DNA of 64,000 nt from Lysobacterales bacterium (GCA_019510125.1 JAEKKX010000006.1:1-64000); one strand, 5' to 3'; positions 51,547-61,700 are shown, counted from the stretch's first letter. The notes: a model not told the origin generated them from the sequence alone. Program-made: numbers and translations.

Positions 51547-52416
51547 ATGAAGAGCCCCCGAATCAAGAGCGCCCCGATCCTCGCCCTGCTGACCGCCCTC
51601 GCGCTCACCGCCTGCGGTGGCGACAAGCCGGCCGCCGACGCGACCCCGGCGACCGACGCCGCCGCCACCGCGCCGGCCGCCGCGCCCGCCGACGACGCCG
51701 CGCTGATGAAGGCCGCCGAGGCCGCCGCCCAGGCCGCCGCGAATCCCGACGCCGCCGCGGCGACGCCGGCCACGTCCGCCGATGCCGCCGCGGCGCCCGC
51801 CGCCCCGTCGACCTCGGGCGAGGCGATCCCGGGCCTGAAGCTCGGCACCGATTACACGCTGATCAAGAACGGCCAGCCGTTCGACCCGCTCGACGGCAAG
51901 GTCGAGGTCGTCGAGGTCTTCAACTTCGTCTGCCCGGCCTGCTTCCAGTTCCAGCCGGGGCTGACGACCTGGGAGAAGAGCAAGCCCGCCAACGTCCGCT
52001 TCACCTACGTGCCCGCCGCATTCGGCCCGAAGTGGGACCAGTACGTCCGCGCCTTCTACACCGCGCAGACCATGGGCATCGAGGAGAAGACCCACGCCGG
52101 CATCTACAACGCCATCCACCTGGAGAACAAGCTCCAGGGCGAGCGCGGCGACGACAGTGACGAGGCCATCGCCAAGGTCTACGCCGCGCTGGGCGGCGTG
52201 GATGCGGCCCAGTTCGCCGCGAACATGAAGAGCTTCGCGGTGATGGCCAAGTTCAACAAGGCCTCGCAGTACATCCGCCAGCAGCAGGTCGACGGCACGC
52301 CGACGCTGATGGTCAACGGCAAGTACCGCGTGATCGGCGGCCGCTCGCCGGCCGACCGCATGCGGATCGTCGACGCGATCGTCGCCCACGAGACCGCCCA
52401 GGGCGGCGCGCGCTGA
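51547..52416 (+). CDS. DsbA-like lipoprotein with a CPAC active site and long Ala-rich linker
   Basis: A 289-residue second DsbA-family protein. A lipoprotein signal (LLTALALTAC, Cys23) is followed by about 70 residues of Ala/Asp/Pro-rich linker. The thioredoxin domain then has C129-P-A-C132 in VVEVFNFVCPACFQFQPG and the cis-proline loop DGTPTLMVNGKYRVIGG. The change of the CPHC dipeptide to CPAC normally lowers oxidising power, so it may serve another substrate set or act as a reductase/isomerase. The linker would let the domain reach away from the membrane. Likely co-transcribed with the upstream dsbA. Confidence 0.9.
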   Translation: MKSPRIKSAPILALLTALALTACGGDKPAADATPATDAAATAPAAAPADDAALMKAAEAAAQAAANPDAAAATPATSADAAAAPAAPSTSGEAIPGLKLGTDYTLIKNGQPFDPLDGKVEVVEVFNFVCPACFQFQPGLTTWEKSKPANVRFTYVPAAFGPKWDQYVRAFYTAQTMGIEEKTHAGIYNAIHLENKLQGERGDDSDEAIAKVYAALGGVDAAQFAANMKSFAVMAKFNKASQYIRQQQVDGTPTLMVNGKYRVIGGRSPADRMRIVDAIVAHETAQGGAR

Positions 52417-52436
52417 TCCAAGGCGCAACGGTCGCG

Positions 52437-53243
52437 ATGGATTCGCCGGCAGCCCCCGACGCAGCCGTGGACCGGATCGCCGCCGCGCCCGTGGCGCGGC
52501 GGCTGCGCCTGCTCAGCGCCAACATCCAGGCCGGCAACACCACCCGCAGCTACGCCGAATACGCGACCCGCAGTTGGTCGCACGTGCTGCCGCTGGGCAA
52601 GCGCGCCTCGCTCGACGCGATCGCCGATCTGGCGTCGCGGCACGACATCGTCGGCCTGCAGGAAAGCGACCCGGGCAGTTGGCGGTCCGGGTTCACCAAC
52701 CAGACCCACTACCTGGCCGAGCGCGCGGGCTTCGATTTCTGGAGCCACCAGCCGAACCGCCGGGTCGGGCGGGTCGCCTCCAGCGCCAATGCCCTGCTGT
52801 CGCGGATCGAACCGGTCGAGGTCGAGGACCACCCGCTGCCGGGGCGGATTTCCGGCCGCGGCGTGCTCGTCGCCCGCTTCGGACGCGCCGCGGACAGCCT
52901 CACCATCGCGGTGGCGCACCTGTCGCTGGGCGCCGGCTCGCGCCGGTCGCAGCTCGCCTTCATCGGCGAACTGCTGCAGGACCATCCGCATTCGGTGCTG
53001 ATGGGCGATTTCAACTGCACCGTCGAGCAGCCCGAGATGTCGGTGCTGTTCCAGCGCACCCGGCTGCAGCCGCCGACCTGCACCGTGCGCACGTTCCCGA
53101 GCTGGCGCCCGCAGCGCGCCATCGACCACATCCTGCTCGGCGAAGGCCTGGCCTGCGCCGGCATCGAGGCCGTGCCGGCGGCGGGCTCGGACCACCTGGC
53201 GCTGTCGGTGGAGCTGCAGGTCCCGGCCGGGCTGCTGGGCTGA
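52437..53243 (+). CDS. Endonuclease/exonuclease/phosphatase (EEP) family protein
   Basis: A 268-residue predicted cytoplasmic hydrolase of the EEP fold. Catalytic blocks are readable: RLLSANIQAG (N), DIVGLQESDPGSW (QE, metal ligand Glu), TIAVAHLSLGAGSRR (H), SVLMGDFNC (GDFN) and the terminal AAGSDHLALSVEL (SDH). Members include sugar-phosphate/phospholipid phosphatases and DNases; the specific substrate cannot be told. No signal peptide is seen. It starts 20 bp after the DsbA-like gene and could share its transcript. hemN with its own FNR-type promoter follows. Confidence 0.85.
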   Translation: MDSPAAPDAAVDRIAAAPVARRLRLLSANIQAGNTTRSYAEYATRSWSHVLPLGKRASLDAIADLASRHDIVGLQESDPGSWRSGFTNQTHYLAERAGFDFWSHQPNRRVGRVASSANALLSRIEPVEVEDHPLPGRISGRGVLVARFGRAADSLTIAVAHLSLGAGSRRSQLAFIGELLQDHPHSVLMGDFNCTVEQPEMSVLFQRTRLQPPTCTVRTFPSWRPQRAIDHILLGEGLACAGIEAVPAAGSDHLALSVELQVPAGLLG

Positions 53244-53260
53244 TCGCCGCCGGTGCGATG

Positions 53261-53302
53261 TTGATTTCGGTCAAGGCGGCGCCCCGGCGGCAGGCCTAGC
53301 CT
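53261..53302 (+). promoter_or_regulatory. FNR box and -10 of hemN
   Basis: TTGAT-TTCG-GTCAA (53261-53274) matches the FNR consensus TTGAT-N4-ATCAA at nine of ten positions. Its centre (53267.5) is 41.5 bases before 53309, the class II activator distance from a start at the A of the hemN ATG. TAGCCT (53297-53302) sits at the matching -10 position; it is weak, as expected for an activator-dependent promoter. Confidence 0.7.
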
Positions 53303-53308
53303 GTCCGC

Positions 53309-54700
53309 ATGATCCCCGCCCTTGCCTTCGACGCCGACCTCCTGCGCCGCTACGATCGGCCCGGACCCCGTTACACGTCGTATCCGACCGCGCCGCAGTT
53401 CGACGCCGGCTTCGGACCGGAAGCGCTGCAGCGGGCCATCCGCGACAGCAACGGCGATCCGATCCCGCGCCGGCTGTCGCTCTACGTCCACGTGCCGTTC
53501 TGCCTCAGCCCCTGCTTCTACTGTGGCTGCAACCGGGTGATCACCCGCGACAAGTCCCGCGCCGACGCCTACCTGACGCACCTGTGCCGCGAGATCGCGG
53601 CGGTGGCGCCGCTGTTCGACCGCGACCGCGAGGTCATCCAGCTCCATTTCGGCGGCGGCACGCCGAACTTCCTCACCCCGACCCAGTTGCGCTGCACCGT
53701 GGACGTGCTCAAGCGCCATTTCCGCTTCAGCGACGCCGACGACCGCGACATCTCGATCGAACTCGATCCGCGCACCGTGCTGCCGACGGATATCGGCGAA
53801 CTGTCGCTGGCCGGGTTCAACCGCGCCAGCCTCGGCGTGCAGGACTTCGACCCGGCGGTGCAGGAGGCGGTCAACCGCATCCAGGGCGTGGAGCAGACCC
53901 GCGCGATCGTCGACGCCTGCCGCAGCCACGGCTTCCGCTCGGTGAACATCGACCTGATCTACGGCCTGCCGAACCAGACCGTCGACGGCTTCGGGCGCAC
54001 GCTGGAGACGGTGATCGCGATGCGTCCGGACCGGCTCGCGGTCTACAGCTACGCGCACCTGCCGGACCTGTTCAAGGCGCAGCGCCAGCTCGACGCCAGC
54101 CTGCTGCCCGACGCCGAGACCAAGCTGGCGCTGCTGGCGCTGGCGATCAAGCGCCTGACCGACGCCGGCTACGTCTACATCGGCATGGACCACTTCGCGC
54201 TGCCCGACGACGAACTGGCGCAGGCGCAGGCGCGCGGCGGGCTGCACCGCAACTTCATGGGCTACACCACGCACGCCGACAGCGACCTCATCGGGTTCGG
54301 CGTGAGCGCGATCAGCCACATCGGCGAGAGCTACAGCCAGAATCCGCGCGACCTGCCGAGCTGGCAGGCGGCGCTCGACGAAGGGCGCTTGCCGGTGTTC
54401 CGCGGCATGTTCCTCAGCGACGACGACGCGCTGCGCGCCGACCTGATCCAGAGCCTGATGTGCCAGGGCGAGATCCCGGTGTCGGCGCTGGAGCGGCGCT
54501 ACGGCATCGATTTCCGCGAATATTTCGGCGATGCGCTGGCGCGGCTGCTGCCGCTGCAGGACGACGGCCTCGTCGAGATCGGCGCCGAGCGCATCGTCGC
54601 CACCGCCCGCGGACGCCTGCTGCTGCGCAACATCGCGATGTGTTTCGACGCCTATCTGCAGCGTCCGGCGGAAGCGCCGCGATTCTCGAAGGCGATCTGA
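53309..54700 (+). CDS. hemN: Oxygen-independent coproporphyrinogen III oxidase
   Basis: A 463-residue cytoplasmic radical SAM enzyme that makes protoporphyrinogen IX without oxygen. The [4Fe-4S]/SAM motif is C65-x3-C69-x2-C72-G-C74 in VPFCLSPCFYCGCN. GGGTPNFLT, the catalytic SLGVQDFD stretch and IDLIYGLPNQT are in place, as is the HemN C-terminal domain (from about 350). The N-terminal RYDRPGPRYTSYPTAPQF is diagnostic for true HemN rather than HemW. No Shine-Dalgarno sequence precedes the ATG; the FNR-type promoter predicts a leaderless transcript made under low oxygen. fnr follows 125 bp on. Confidence 0.95.
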   Translation: MIPALAFDADLLRRYDRPGPRYTSYPTAPQFDAGFGPEALQRAIRDSNGDPIPRRLSLYVHVPFCLSPCFYCGCNRVITRDKSRADAYLTHLCREIAAVAPLFDRDREVIQLHFGGGTPNFLTPTQLRCTVDVLKRHFRFSDADDRDISIELDPRTVLPTDIGELSLAGFNRASLGVQDFDPAVQEAVNRIQGVEQTRAIVDACRSHGFRSVNIDLIYGLPNQTVDGFGRTLETVIAMRPDRLAVYSYAHLPDLFKAQRQLDASLLPDAETKLALLALAIKRLTDAGYVYIGMDHFALPDDELAQAQARGGLHRNFMGYTTHADSDLIGFGVSAISHIGESYSQNPRDLPSWQAALDEGRLPVFRGMFLSDDDALRADLIQSLMCQGEIPVSALERRYGIDFREYFGDALARLLPLQDDGLVEIGAERIVATARGRLLLRNIAMCFDAYLQRPAEAPRFSKAI

Positions 54701-54825
54701 CCCCTCGGCGGCGGTGACCCGGACGCCCGCGGTTGTTACCATCTCAGCGTGCAGACCGTCCACCCGCCCAAGTCGCCACCGTCGAACGCGATCGCCCGAC
54801 GCCAGGGCCTCGCTCCGGAGGGCCG

Positions 54826-55578
54826 ATGACCCGGCTGCCGTTTCCGCGCCAGGACGCCCGCACGTTCTCGAACGACGGCGACGAATGCACCTTCTGCACC
54901 ACCTGCGCGTTCTCCAGCGCGTGCCTGTCCGAGGGCATGGACAAGCGCTCGCTGCAGGACCTGCACGTGCTGGTCGAGCACGTCGGCCCGTTCCGCGCCG
55001 GCGATCACGTGTTCCGCGAGGGCGATCCGTTCGAGGCCATCGCCGCGGTGCGCGCGGGCACGGTCAAGACCTACGTCACCGATCGCGACGGCCGCGAGCA
55101 TGTCCTCGGCTTCCATCTGCCCGGCGAAGTGATCGGCCTCGACGGCATCGACGGCGACCAGTATCCGTGCAGCGCGGTCGCGCTGGACACGGTGATGCTG
55201 TGCCGGTTCTCGTTCCCGAAGATCGCGATCCTGGCCACGCGCCTGCCGGGCGTGCAGCGGCAACTGTTCCGGCTGCTGAGCCGCGACATCGGCCGGGTCG
55301 CGCTGCTGGCCGGCGACTGGCCCGCCGACCAGCGCATGGCGGCGTTCCTGATCGGACTGTCGCGACGCCTGTCCGAGCGCGGCTTTTCGCCCAGCCGCTT
55401 CCAGTTGACCATGGCCCGCACCGACATCGCCAACTACCTGCGCCTCGCGCCGGAGACGGTCAGTCGCGTGCTGCGCAGGCTCGAGGACGACGGCCTGCTG
55501 CGGATCGAACGACGCGACGTCGAACTGCTCGACATGCCCGCGCTGCTCGCGCTGGCGGCGCCCGTGCTGCGCGAGTGA
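54826..55578 (+). CDS. fnr: FNR-type oxygen-sensing transcriptional regulator
   Basis: A 250-residue Crp/Fnr regulator with an oxygen-labile [4Fe-4S] sensor. N-terminal cysteines C21, C24, C27 and C33 (DECTFCTTCAFSSAC) plus C115 (QYPCSAV) correspond to the E. coli FNR cluster ligands. The cNMP-fold sensor domain spans about 45-130, followed by the dimer helix and the HTH, whose recognition helix reads APETVSRVLRRLEDDG, with the E-x2-SR residues that read TTGAT half-sites. CGGAGGG lies 5 bp before the ATG. It sits between two genes with FNR-like sites (hemN and norB), so local regulation is likely. Confidence 0.95.
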   Translation: MTRLPFPRQDARTFSNDGDECTFCTTCAFSSACLSEGMDKRSLQDLHVLVEHVGPFRAGDHVFREGDPFEAIAAVRAGTVKTYVTDRDGREHVLGFHLPGEVIGLDGIDGDQYPCSAVALDTVMLCRFSFPKIAILATRLPGVQRQLFRLLSRDIGRVALLAGDWPADQRMAAFLIGLSRRLSERGFSPSRFQLTMARTDIANYLRLAPETVSRVLRRLEDDGLLRIERRDVELLDMPALLALAAPVLRE

Positions 55579-55654
55579 GCGCAGGTGGCGCGGCCGGTCG
55601 CGCCGGATCTTCGCAGCGTTTCCGCAGCACACCGATCCGGTTTCCGCCGGGTGC

Positions 55655-55668
55655 TTGACCTGGGTCAT
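55655..55668 (+). promoter_or_regulatory. FNR/Dnr-like box upstream of norB
   Basis: TTGAC-CTGG-GTCAT resembles TTGAT-N4-ATCAA (seven of ten). Centred at 55661.5, it would place transcription at about 55703, giving a 22-base leader with the GGAGGAG ribosome binding site (55711-55717) before ATG 55725. The regulator may be the FNR next door or a Dnr-type NO sensor. Confidence 0.55.
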
Positions 55669-55724
55669 CGCTCCTCCGGCCCCGGCTCGCGACCATCTGC
55701 TCCTCATTCCGGAGGAGTACGTCC

Positions 55725-57980
55725 ATGTCCACCACCCGCAGACTCTGGTGGGGCCTCGCGGCCCTGCTCGCGGTCGGCTTCGGCACGCTGCTGTGGATGG
55801 GCGGCGAAGTGTATCGGCAGGCGCCGCCGATGCCCGAAGCCGTCGTCACCGAGCACGGCGCGACCGTCTTCACCCGCGACGACATCGAACGCGGCCGCCA
55901 GGTGTGGCAGAGCATCGGCGGACAGCAACTGGGCTCGATCTGGGGCCACGGCGCGCTGGTCGCGCCCGACTGGAGCGCCGACTGGCTGCATCGCGAAACC
56001 GAGGCCTGGCTCGATCTGCGCGCGCAGGCCGCGTACGGCAAGGCCGCCGCGGACCTCGATGTCGGCGATCGCGCCAAGCTGCAGGCGGAACTGCAGCCGC
56101 TGCTCCGCGCCAACACCTACGCGGCCGACGCCGGCCGCATCGTGATCAGCGACGAACGCGCACGGGCGATCGCGTCGGTGACGGCGCACTACGAGAGCCT
56201 GTTCTCGGCCGACCCCGCGACCCACGCGCTGCGCGAAACCTACGCCATGCGCGAGGACACCGTGCCCGACGCGGCGCACCGCCGCGCGCTGGGCGCCTTC
56301 TTCTGGTGGACCAGTTGGGCCGCGGTCACCGACCGCCCCGATGCGACGGTCAGCTACACCCAGAACTGGCCCTACGATCCGCTGGCGGGCAACATGCCGC
56401 CGCCGTCGATGCTGATCTGGACCGTGTTCAGCGTGCTGTTCATGATCGCCGGCATCGGCCTGCTCGGCTGGCACTACGCGGTCTGGCACGGCAAGGAGGC
56501 GCCGGTCACGCCGCCCGCGACCGATCCGCTGCGCGCGCTGGTGCCGACGCCGTCGATGCGCGCCACCGCCAAGTATTTCTGGATCGTGCTCGCGCTGTTC
56601 CTGGTGCAGATCCTGCTCGGCGCCACCACCGCGCACTACCAGGTCGAGGGCCAGCAGGCCTACGGCTTCGCGATTTCGGACGTGCTGCCGTATGCGCTGA
56701 CCCGCAGTTGGCACACCCAGCTCGCGGTGCTGTGGATCGCGGTCGCCTGGCTGGGCACCGGGCTGTACATCGGCCCGGCGGTCTCCGGCCACGAGCCGAG
56801 ATTCCAGCGCCTCGGCGTCAACGTCCTGTTCGCGTGCCTGCTGGTGATCGTGATCGGCGCGTTCGCCGGGCAATGGATGGCGGTGATGCAGAAGCTCGGC
56901 CTGGAACGCAATTTCTGGTTCGGCCACCAGGGCTGGGAGTACACCGACATCGGCCGGTTCTGGCAGTGGTTCCTGTTCATCGGCCTGATCCTGTGGCTGT
57001 TCCTCGTCGGCCGCGCGCTGTGGCCGGCGCTCCGGCGCCGCGACGAGACCTCGTCGATCATCGGCCTGCTGTTCCTGTCCACGGTGGCGATCGGCCTGCT
57101 GTTCGGCGCCGGCCTGATGTGGAAGGAGCACACCCACCTGTCGATGGTCGAATACTGGCGCTGGTGGGTGGTCCACCTGTGGGTCGAGGGCTTCTTCGAG
57201 GTCTTCGCCGCGGCGGTGATCAGCTTCCTGTTCGTCAAGCTCGGCCTGATCCGCGGTCGGACCGCCACGGTGAACGTGCTGTTCGCGACCATCGTGTTCA
57301 TGGCCGGCGGCATCCTCGGCACGTTCCACCACCTGTACTTCGCCGGCACGACCACCGCGGTGATCGCGCTTGGCGCGAGCTTTTCGGCGCTGGAAGTGGT
57401 GCCGCTGGCGCTGATCGGCCTGGAGGCGTACGACACCTACCGCCACAGCAAGGCCACGCCGTGGATGCAGCGCTACCGCTGGCCGATCCTGTTCTTCCTC
57501 GCGGTCAGCTTCTGGAACCTGGTCGGCGCCGGCCTGTTCGGTTTCCTGATCAACACGCCGCTGGCGCTGTACTACATGCAGGGGCTCAACCTGACCCCGC
57601 TGCACGGCCATACCGCGCTGTTCGGGGTCTACGGCATGCTCGGCATCGGCCTGCTTCTGTTCTGCGTGCGCGGCCTCAAGCCCGACGTGGTGTGGAACGA
57701 ACGCATGCTGTCCACCGCGTTCTGGGCGCTCAACATCGGCCTCGCGCTGATGGCGGCGCTGACGCTGCTGCCGATGGGCGTGCTGCAACTGCAGGCGACG
57801 CTGGAGCACGGCTACTGGTACGCGCGTTCGGCCGACTTCATGGGCAAGCCGGTGTTCGACCTGCTGGTGTGGATGCGGGTGCCGGGCGACACGATCTTCA
57901 GTGTCGGCGCACTGGTGGTGACGGTGTTCGTCTTCGGACTGTGGTTGCGGCCGGGACGCAAGCGCCCGCCCGCCGCCTGA
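55725..57980 (+). CDS. norB: Quinol-dependent nitric oxide reductase (qNOR)
   Basis: A 751-residue inner-membrane enzyme reducing NO to N2O with quinol electrons; the single-subunit type carries an N-terminal cytochrome-c-like extension without haem c. Residues about 35-250 are this periplasmic domain (GQQLGSIWGHGALVAPDWSA). A 12-helix haem-copper oxidase core follows with RSWHTQLAVLWIAVAWLGTG (low-spin haem His), WWVVHLWVEGFFEVFAA (FeB His and Glu), GGILGTFHHLYFAG (the His pair) and LHGHTALFGVYG (haem b3 and b ligands). No nirK/nirS is near, so it may serve NO detoxification rather than denitrification. Confidence 0.96.
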   Translation: MSTTRRLWWGLAALLAVGFGTLLWMGGEVYRQAPPMPEAVVTEHGATVFTRDDIERGRQVWQSIGGQQLGSIWGHGALVAPDWSADWLHRETEAWLDLRAQAAYGKAAADLDVGDRAKLQAELQPLLRANTYAADAGRIVISDERARAIASVTAHYESLFSADPATHALRETYAMREDTVPDAAHRRALGAFFWWTSWAAVTDRPDATVSYTQNWPYDPLAGNMPPPSMLIWTVFSVLFMIAGIGLLGWHYAVWHGKEAPVTPPATDPLRALVPTPSMRATAKYFWIVLALFLVQILLGATTAHYQVEGQQAYGFAISDVLPYALTRSWHTQLAVLWIAVAWLGTGLYIGPAVSGHEPRFQRLGVNVLFACLLVIVIGAFAGQWMAVMQKLGLERNFWFGHQGWEYTDIGRFWQWFLFIGLILWLFLVGRALWPALRRRDETSSIIGLLFLSTVAIGLLFGAGLMWKEHTHLSMVEYWRWWVVHLWVEGFFEVFAAAVISFLFVKLGLIRGRTATVNVLFATIVFMAGGILGTFHHLYFAGTTTAVIALGASFSALEVVPLALIGLEAYDTYRHSKATPWMQRYRWPILFFLAVSFWNLVGAGLFGFLINTPLALYYMQGLNLTPLHGHTALFGVYGMLGIGLLLFCVRGLKPDVVWNERMLSTAFWALNIGLALMAALTLLPMGVLQLQATLEHGYWYARSADFMGKPVFDLLVWMRVPGDTIFSVGALVVTVFVFGLWLRPGRKRPPAA

Positions 57981-58092
57981 CGGCCGCCGGCGATGCGCGA
58001 CGGGGCGGCCTTGGCCGCCCCGTTCGCTTCCACAACAATCTCCCGTCCGCGCGCCCCCAGCGCAGCTTCCTGTCGATTCCCTCCGCGCCCGC

Positions 58093-58491
58093 ATGATCGA
58101 GTTCTATCCCCAGATCAAGCTCGTCCACGTTGTCTGCGTGCTGCTCAGCGGCGCGCTGTTCCTGCTGCGCGGGTTCGGCGTGCTGGCCGGCGCGCGCTGG
58201 CCGATGCGGCTGCCGGTGCGCCTGGCGAGCTACACCATCGACACCGTGCTGCTCACCGCGGCGCTGATGTTGTTCACGATCCTGCCCGGCGGCATGTTCG
58301 CGAACGGCTGGCTGACCGCGAAAGTGTGCCTGCTGGTGGTCTACATCGTGCTCGGCAGCTTCGCGCTCAAGCGCCTGAAGCATCGCGGCGGGCGCGTCCT
58401 GGCGTTCGTCGCCGCGATCGCGGTCTACCTGCTGATGCTCTCGATCGCGCGCCTGCACCACCCGTTGGGCGCGTTGCAGTGGCTGCTGTGA
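58093..58491 (+). CDS. SirB-family small membrane protein
   Basis: A 132-residue protein with four hydrophobic helices: IKLVHVVCVLLSGALFLLRG, LASYTIDTVLLTAALMLFTI, LTAKVCLLVVYIVLGSFAL and RVLAFVAAIAVYLLMLSIAR. FFLRG-like and YTIDTVLL motifs are those of the SirB2 family. Conserved histidines (LVHVV and RLHHPL) raise the possibility of haem or metal binding, consistent with its position 112 bp after norB. The family name comes from a Salmonella invasion gene; its biochemical function is unknown. Confidence 0.82.
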   Translation: MIEFYPQIKLVHVVCVLLSGALFLLRGFGVLAGARWPMRLPVRLASYTIDTVLLTAALMLFTILPGGMFANGWLTAKVCLLVVYIVLGSFALKRLKHRGGRVLAFVAAIAVYLLMLSIARLHHPLGALQWLL

Positions 58492-58625
58492 CGTCGCGCG
58501 GCGTCCGCATCGGCGCCGTGCGGTAGCGGTCGGCGGCCGGCGAAAAAGCACGCCGGGGAATGCCGGGCGCTCGAAGTAGGCGATCCAAGAAGAAGGCGGT
58601 CCAAGAACGCGGATCGCGAACGGCC

Positions 58626-58652
58626 GCGGGCCCGGGGGTGACCCGGGCCCGC
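58626..58652. terminator. Strong hairpin between the SirB-like gene and the TonB receptor gene
   Basis: GCGGGCCCGGG (58626-58636), GGTGA loop, CCCGGGCCCGC (58642-58652) is a perfect 11-bp stem between two convergent genes. It has no T-tract; bidirectional termination is inferred. The 250-bp gap 58492-58741 also has short repeats (GATCCAAGAA/GGTCCAAGAA, CCGAAGTCGGGCATGCC) and no gene. Confidence 0.6.
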
Positions 58653-58741
58653 GATGCCGTGACGGCCCCGCAGCGGGGCCCGTGGTTGGTCATGCCGCAG
58701 TCGGGCCTGCCGAAGTCGGGCATGCCCCGGTCGGCGATCCC

Positions 58742-61700
58742 TCAGAACGCATAGGTGGCCTGCACCGCGATCTCGCGGCCGACCGGATTGTAGGCTTCGT
58801 AGAAATACGGGAACTCGGTGTTGGACCGGTCTTCCGGATGGATCTTGTTGAACACGTTGTTGACGTAGAAACGCACGTTCATGTCGTCGGTGATCTGCTT
58901 GCCGACGTTCGCGTTCCAGATCGACAGCGCGCCGATGCGGCCCTGCTGGTCGTAGCGCGGCAGCGACCCGCTGCGCACCACCGACAGGCTGGCCTGCCAG
59001 TCGTTCCGCCGCCAGTCGACGCCGGCGCGCACGCGGCTCCTGAAGTCGAGGTTCTCCGGATCGTCGCGCCAGTTCGTCTGCACCGGGTCGCTCGCGAACA
59101 CCTGCCGCTCCGACTTCAGCGTGTGCGACCAGGTGACGTTGAAGCGATAGTCGCCCAGGGCCTCGGACTGCAGCCGCCACTGGAGCGCGGCGTCGATGCC
59201 GGTCACCTTGCGGTAGGCCTGGTTGATCGGCAGCGAACGCACTTCCTCGATCCGGCCGATGTTCTCGCCCGCTTCCGGTCGGCGCGTCACCAGGCTGGTG
59301 ATCCGCTGGCAATAGGCGGAGCCGGAGGCGTGGGAGAACGGCGTGCCCTGCAGGGTCAGTCCGGTCAGGCAGCCCGCCTCGTCCTCGAGGATGGACGCGG
59401 TGCTGAGGCGGTCGATCGCGCCGTTGAGTTCGATCTGCCAGTAGTCCGTCGTGATCGACAGCGCATCGGTGATATCCCAGACGGCGCCCACGCTCCAGGA
59501 TTCGCCGGTCTCTTCCTCGATGTCCGGATCGCCGCGGCTGACGCTGAACACGGTGTAGTCGTAGCCGTTGCAGGACGGGTTGGCATTGCCGTCGATGCAG
59601 CGCAGGGCGTCGGTCGCGGTCGCGAAGCTGCCGCTGCCCTCGCTGAAGACCCAGTGCATGTCCGGCGCCTTGAAGCTGGTCGCGTACGCGCCGCGGATCA
59701 GCAGGTTGTCCAGCGGACGCCATTCGATGCCCATGTTCCAGGTCCTGGCGTCGTCCACGGCGGTGATGTCGTCGTACTTGTCGTAGCGGCCCGCGAGCCT
59801 GAGCTTCAGCGTGTCGAGGATCGGGATGCCGAACTCGACCCCGAGCGCATAGCGATCGCGATCGCCGCCGCCGTTGGTGCCCGTGAGGTTGTAGAGCTGG
59901 GTGACGCCGGGCAGGACGCGCGCGTCGCTGTCGAGCTCGTAGCCCTGGCGACTGGCCTCGGCGACGACCGCCATGCCGAGCGGGCCCGCCGGCAGCGTCC
60001 ACAGTTCGCCGGTCGCGACGAAGCTCGCGGTATCGACCCAGGATTCGGCTTCGTAGCGCGCCGTCGTCGAGAGCGACGCGTACTCGTCGGGGGTCAGCGG
60101 GCGATACCAGCGGTCGAGGTTCAGGCGATGGATCGGAATGCCGCTGCTGGTGGTGCCCAGTTGCGGGCCGAAGAAGAAATCGTTGACCCGGTTGCCGATC
60201 ATCCGCCGGCGCTCGCGCTCGAAGGTGTAGTCGGCGTGGCTCAGCGTCGCGTCCCAGTCCCACGTCTGCCCGAAGTGTCCGCGCAGGCCCGCGGCGAAGT
60301 CGAGGGACAGCTCGCGGTAGTGCTGGTTCATGCGGTCCACGCCGCCGAGATCGACCGGGGTCAGCAGCCGCCGGGGCGCGATCACGGTGCCGAACTGCGG
60401 GTCGTAGAAATCGCCGCGGCGCCCGACGCCGTCGGTGTGCGGGCCGGTGATGCTCTCGAACCCGCCCAGCGATTCGGTCTTCGAGCGCCAGACCTGCAGC
60501 GAGGACCAGCCCTGGAGCCTGTCGCTGAAGTCCCAGGTGCCGAACAGGTAGCCCGCGAGTTCGTCCTTCTCCTTGCTCAGGTGCACGTACTTGGCGTCGT
60601 TCCAGGTGCCGCAGGCCTCGCCCAGCGTGCTGACGTTGCCCGAGCTGCTGACGCGCCGGTAGGTGTGGCGGACGAATTCGCCGCCCCAGCGTTCGCAGGT
60701 GCCGGCGGGCGGGGCCGCCAGCGGGCGGCTGCTGCTGGTGCCGCCGAGCCGGATGCGCAGGCCCGAATCCGGCTCGACGCCGATCCGCGGGTCGGGATTG
60801 GGGTCGCGGCGCAGGTCCCAGAAGTCGCGCTGGAAACCGTACAGCAGTTCCTGGTTGTAGTACTGGAACGCGTAGGTCAGGCCCCAGCGCTCTCCGGTCC
60901 TGCCCCCGGTCCACTGCAGGTCGATGCGGTCGCGTCCACCCATCGTGCTGGTGCCGCCGCGGACCTTCAGCTCGTCGCCGGTGTAGTTCTTCTTCATCAC
61001 CACGTTGACCACGCCCGACACCGCGTCCGCGCCGTAGATCGCGGAGGCGCCGCCGGCCAGGATCTCGATGCGTTCGACCGCGCCGCTCGGGATGTTGCCG
61101 AAATTCTGGAAGTTGCTGCGGCCTTCGTACGGGAACGGATAGTCGGCAGCGCGGCGTCCGTCGATCAGCAGCAGCGAGCGGCCCGGCCCGAGGCCGCGCA
61201 GGTTCAGCGGCTGCGCATTGGCGGAGAATCCGCCGGACAGCTCGGTCTCGACCTGTCCGGTCGCGACCGCACTGGTTTCCAGCGCCTCGAAGACGGTGGC
61301 GTAACCTTCACGCTCCATCTGCGCCGAGGTGATGACCGTGACCGGCGATGGACCTTCGGTTTCCGACTGCTTGATGTGCGAGCCGACGACCTGGATCGTG
61401 CCCAGTTCTTCCGGCGGCGCCTGCGTGGCCGGAGCGGGCGCCGGGGCCGGCGCGGGGCGCGGTTTCGGCGCCGGCGCGGCGGGCGGTGAAGCGAGGCCGA
61501 TCGTGATCACGCCGCTGTCGGTGCGCTTGAACCCCAGGCCGCTGCCCTGCAGCAGCCTGTCCAGCGCCTGCGGGAGGCTGTAGCTGCCGGAGAGCGCCGG
61601 CGCCTGCTTGCCGCGCACCAGGTCCGGCGGCACCAGGATCTGGACGTCGGCGGTCTCCGCCAGCCGGTTCAGCGCCGTGCCCAGCGCCTGTTTCGGCATG

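Noticed and set aside
58492-58741. Short tandem-like repeats (GATCCAAGAA, CCGAAGTCGGGCATGCC) as a separate mobile element
   Set aside because: Too short and imperfect to assign; the main feature is the 11-bp terminator stem.
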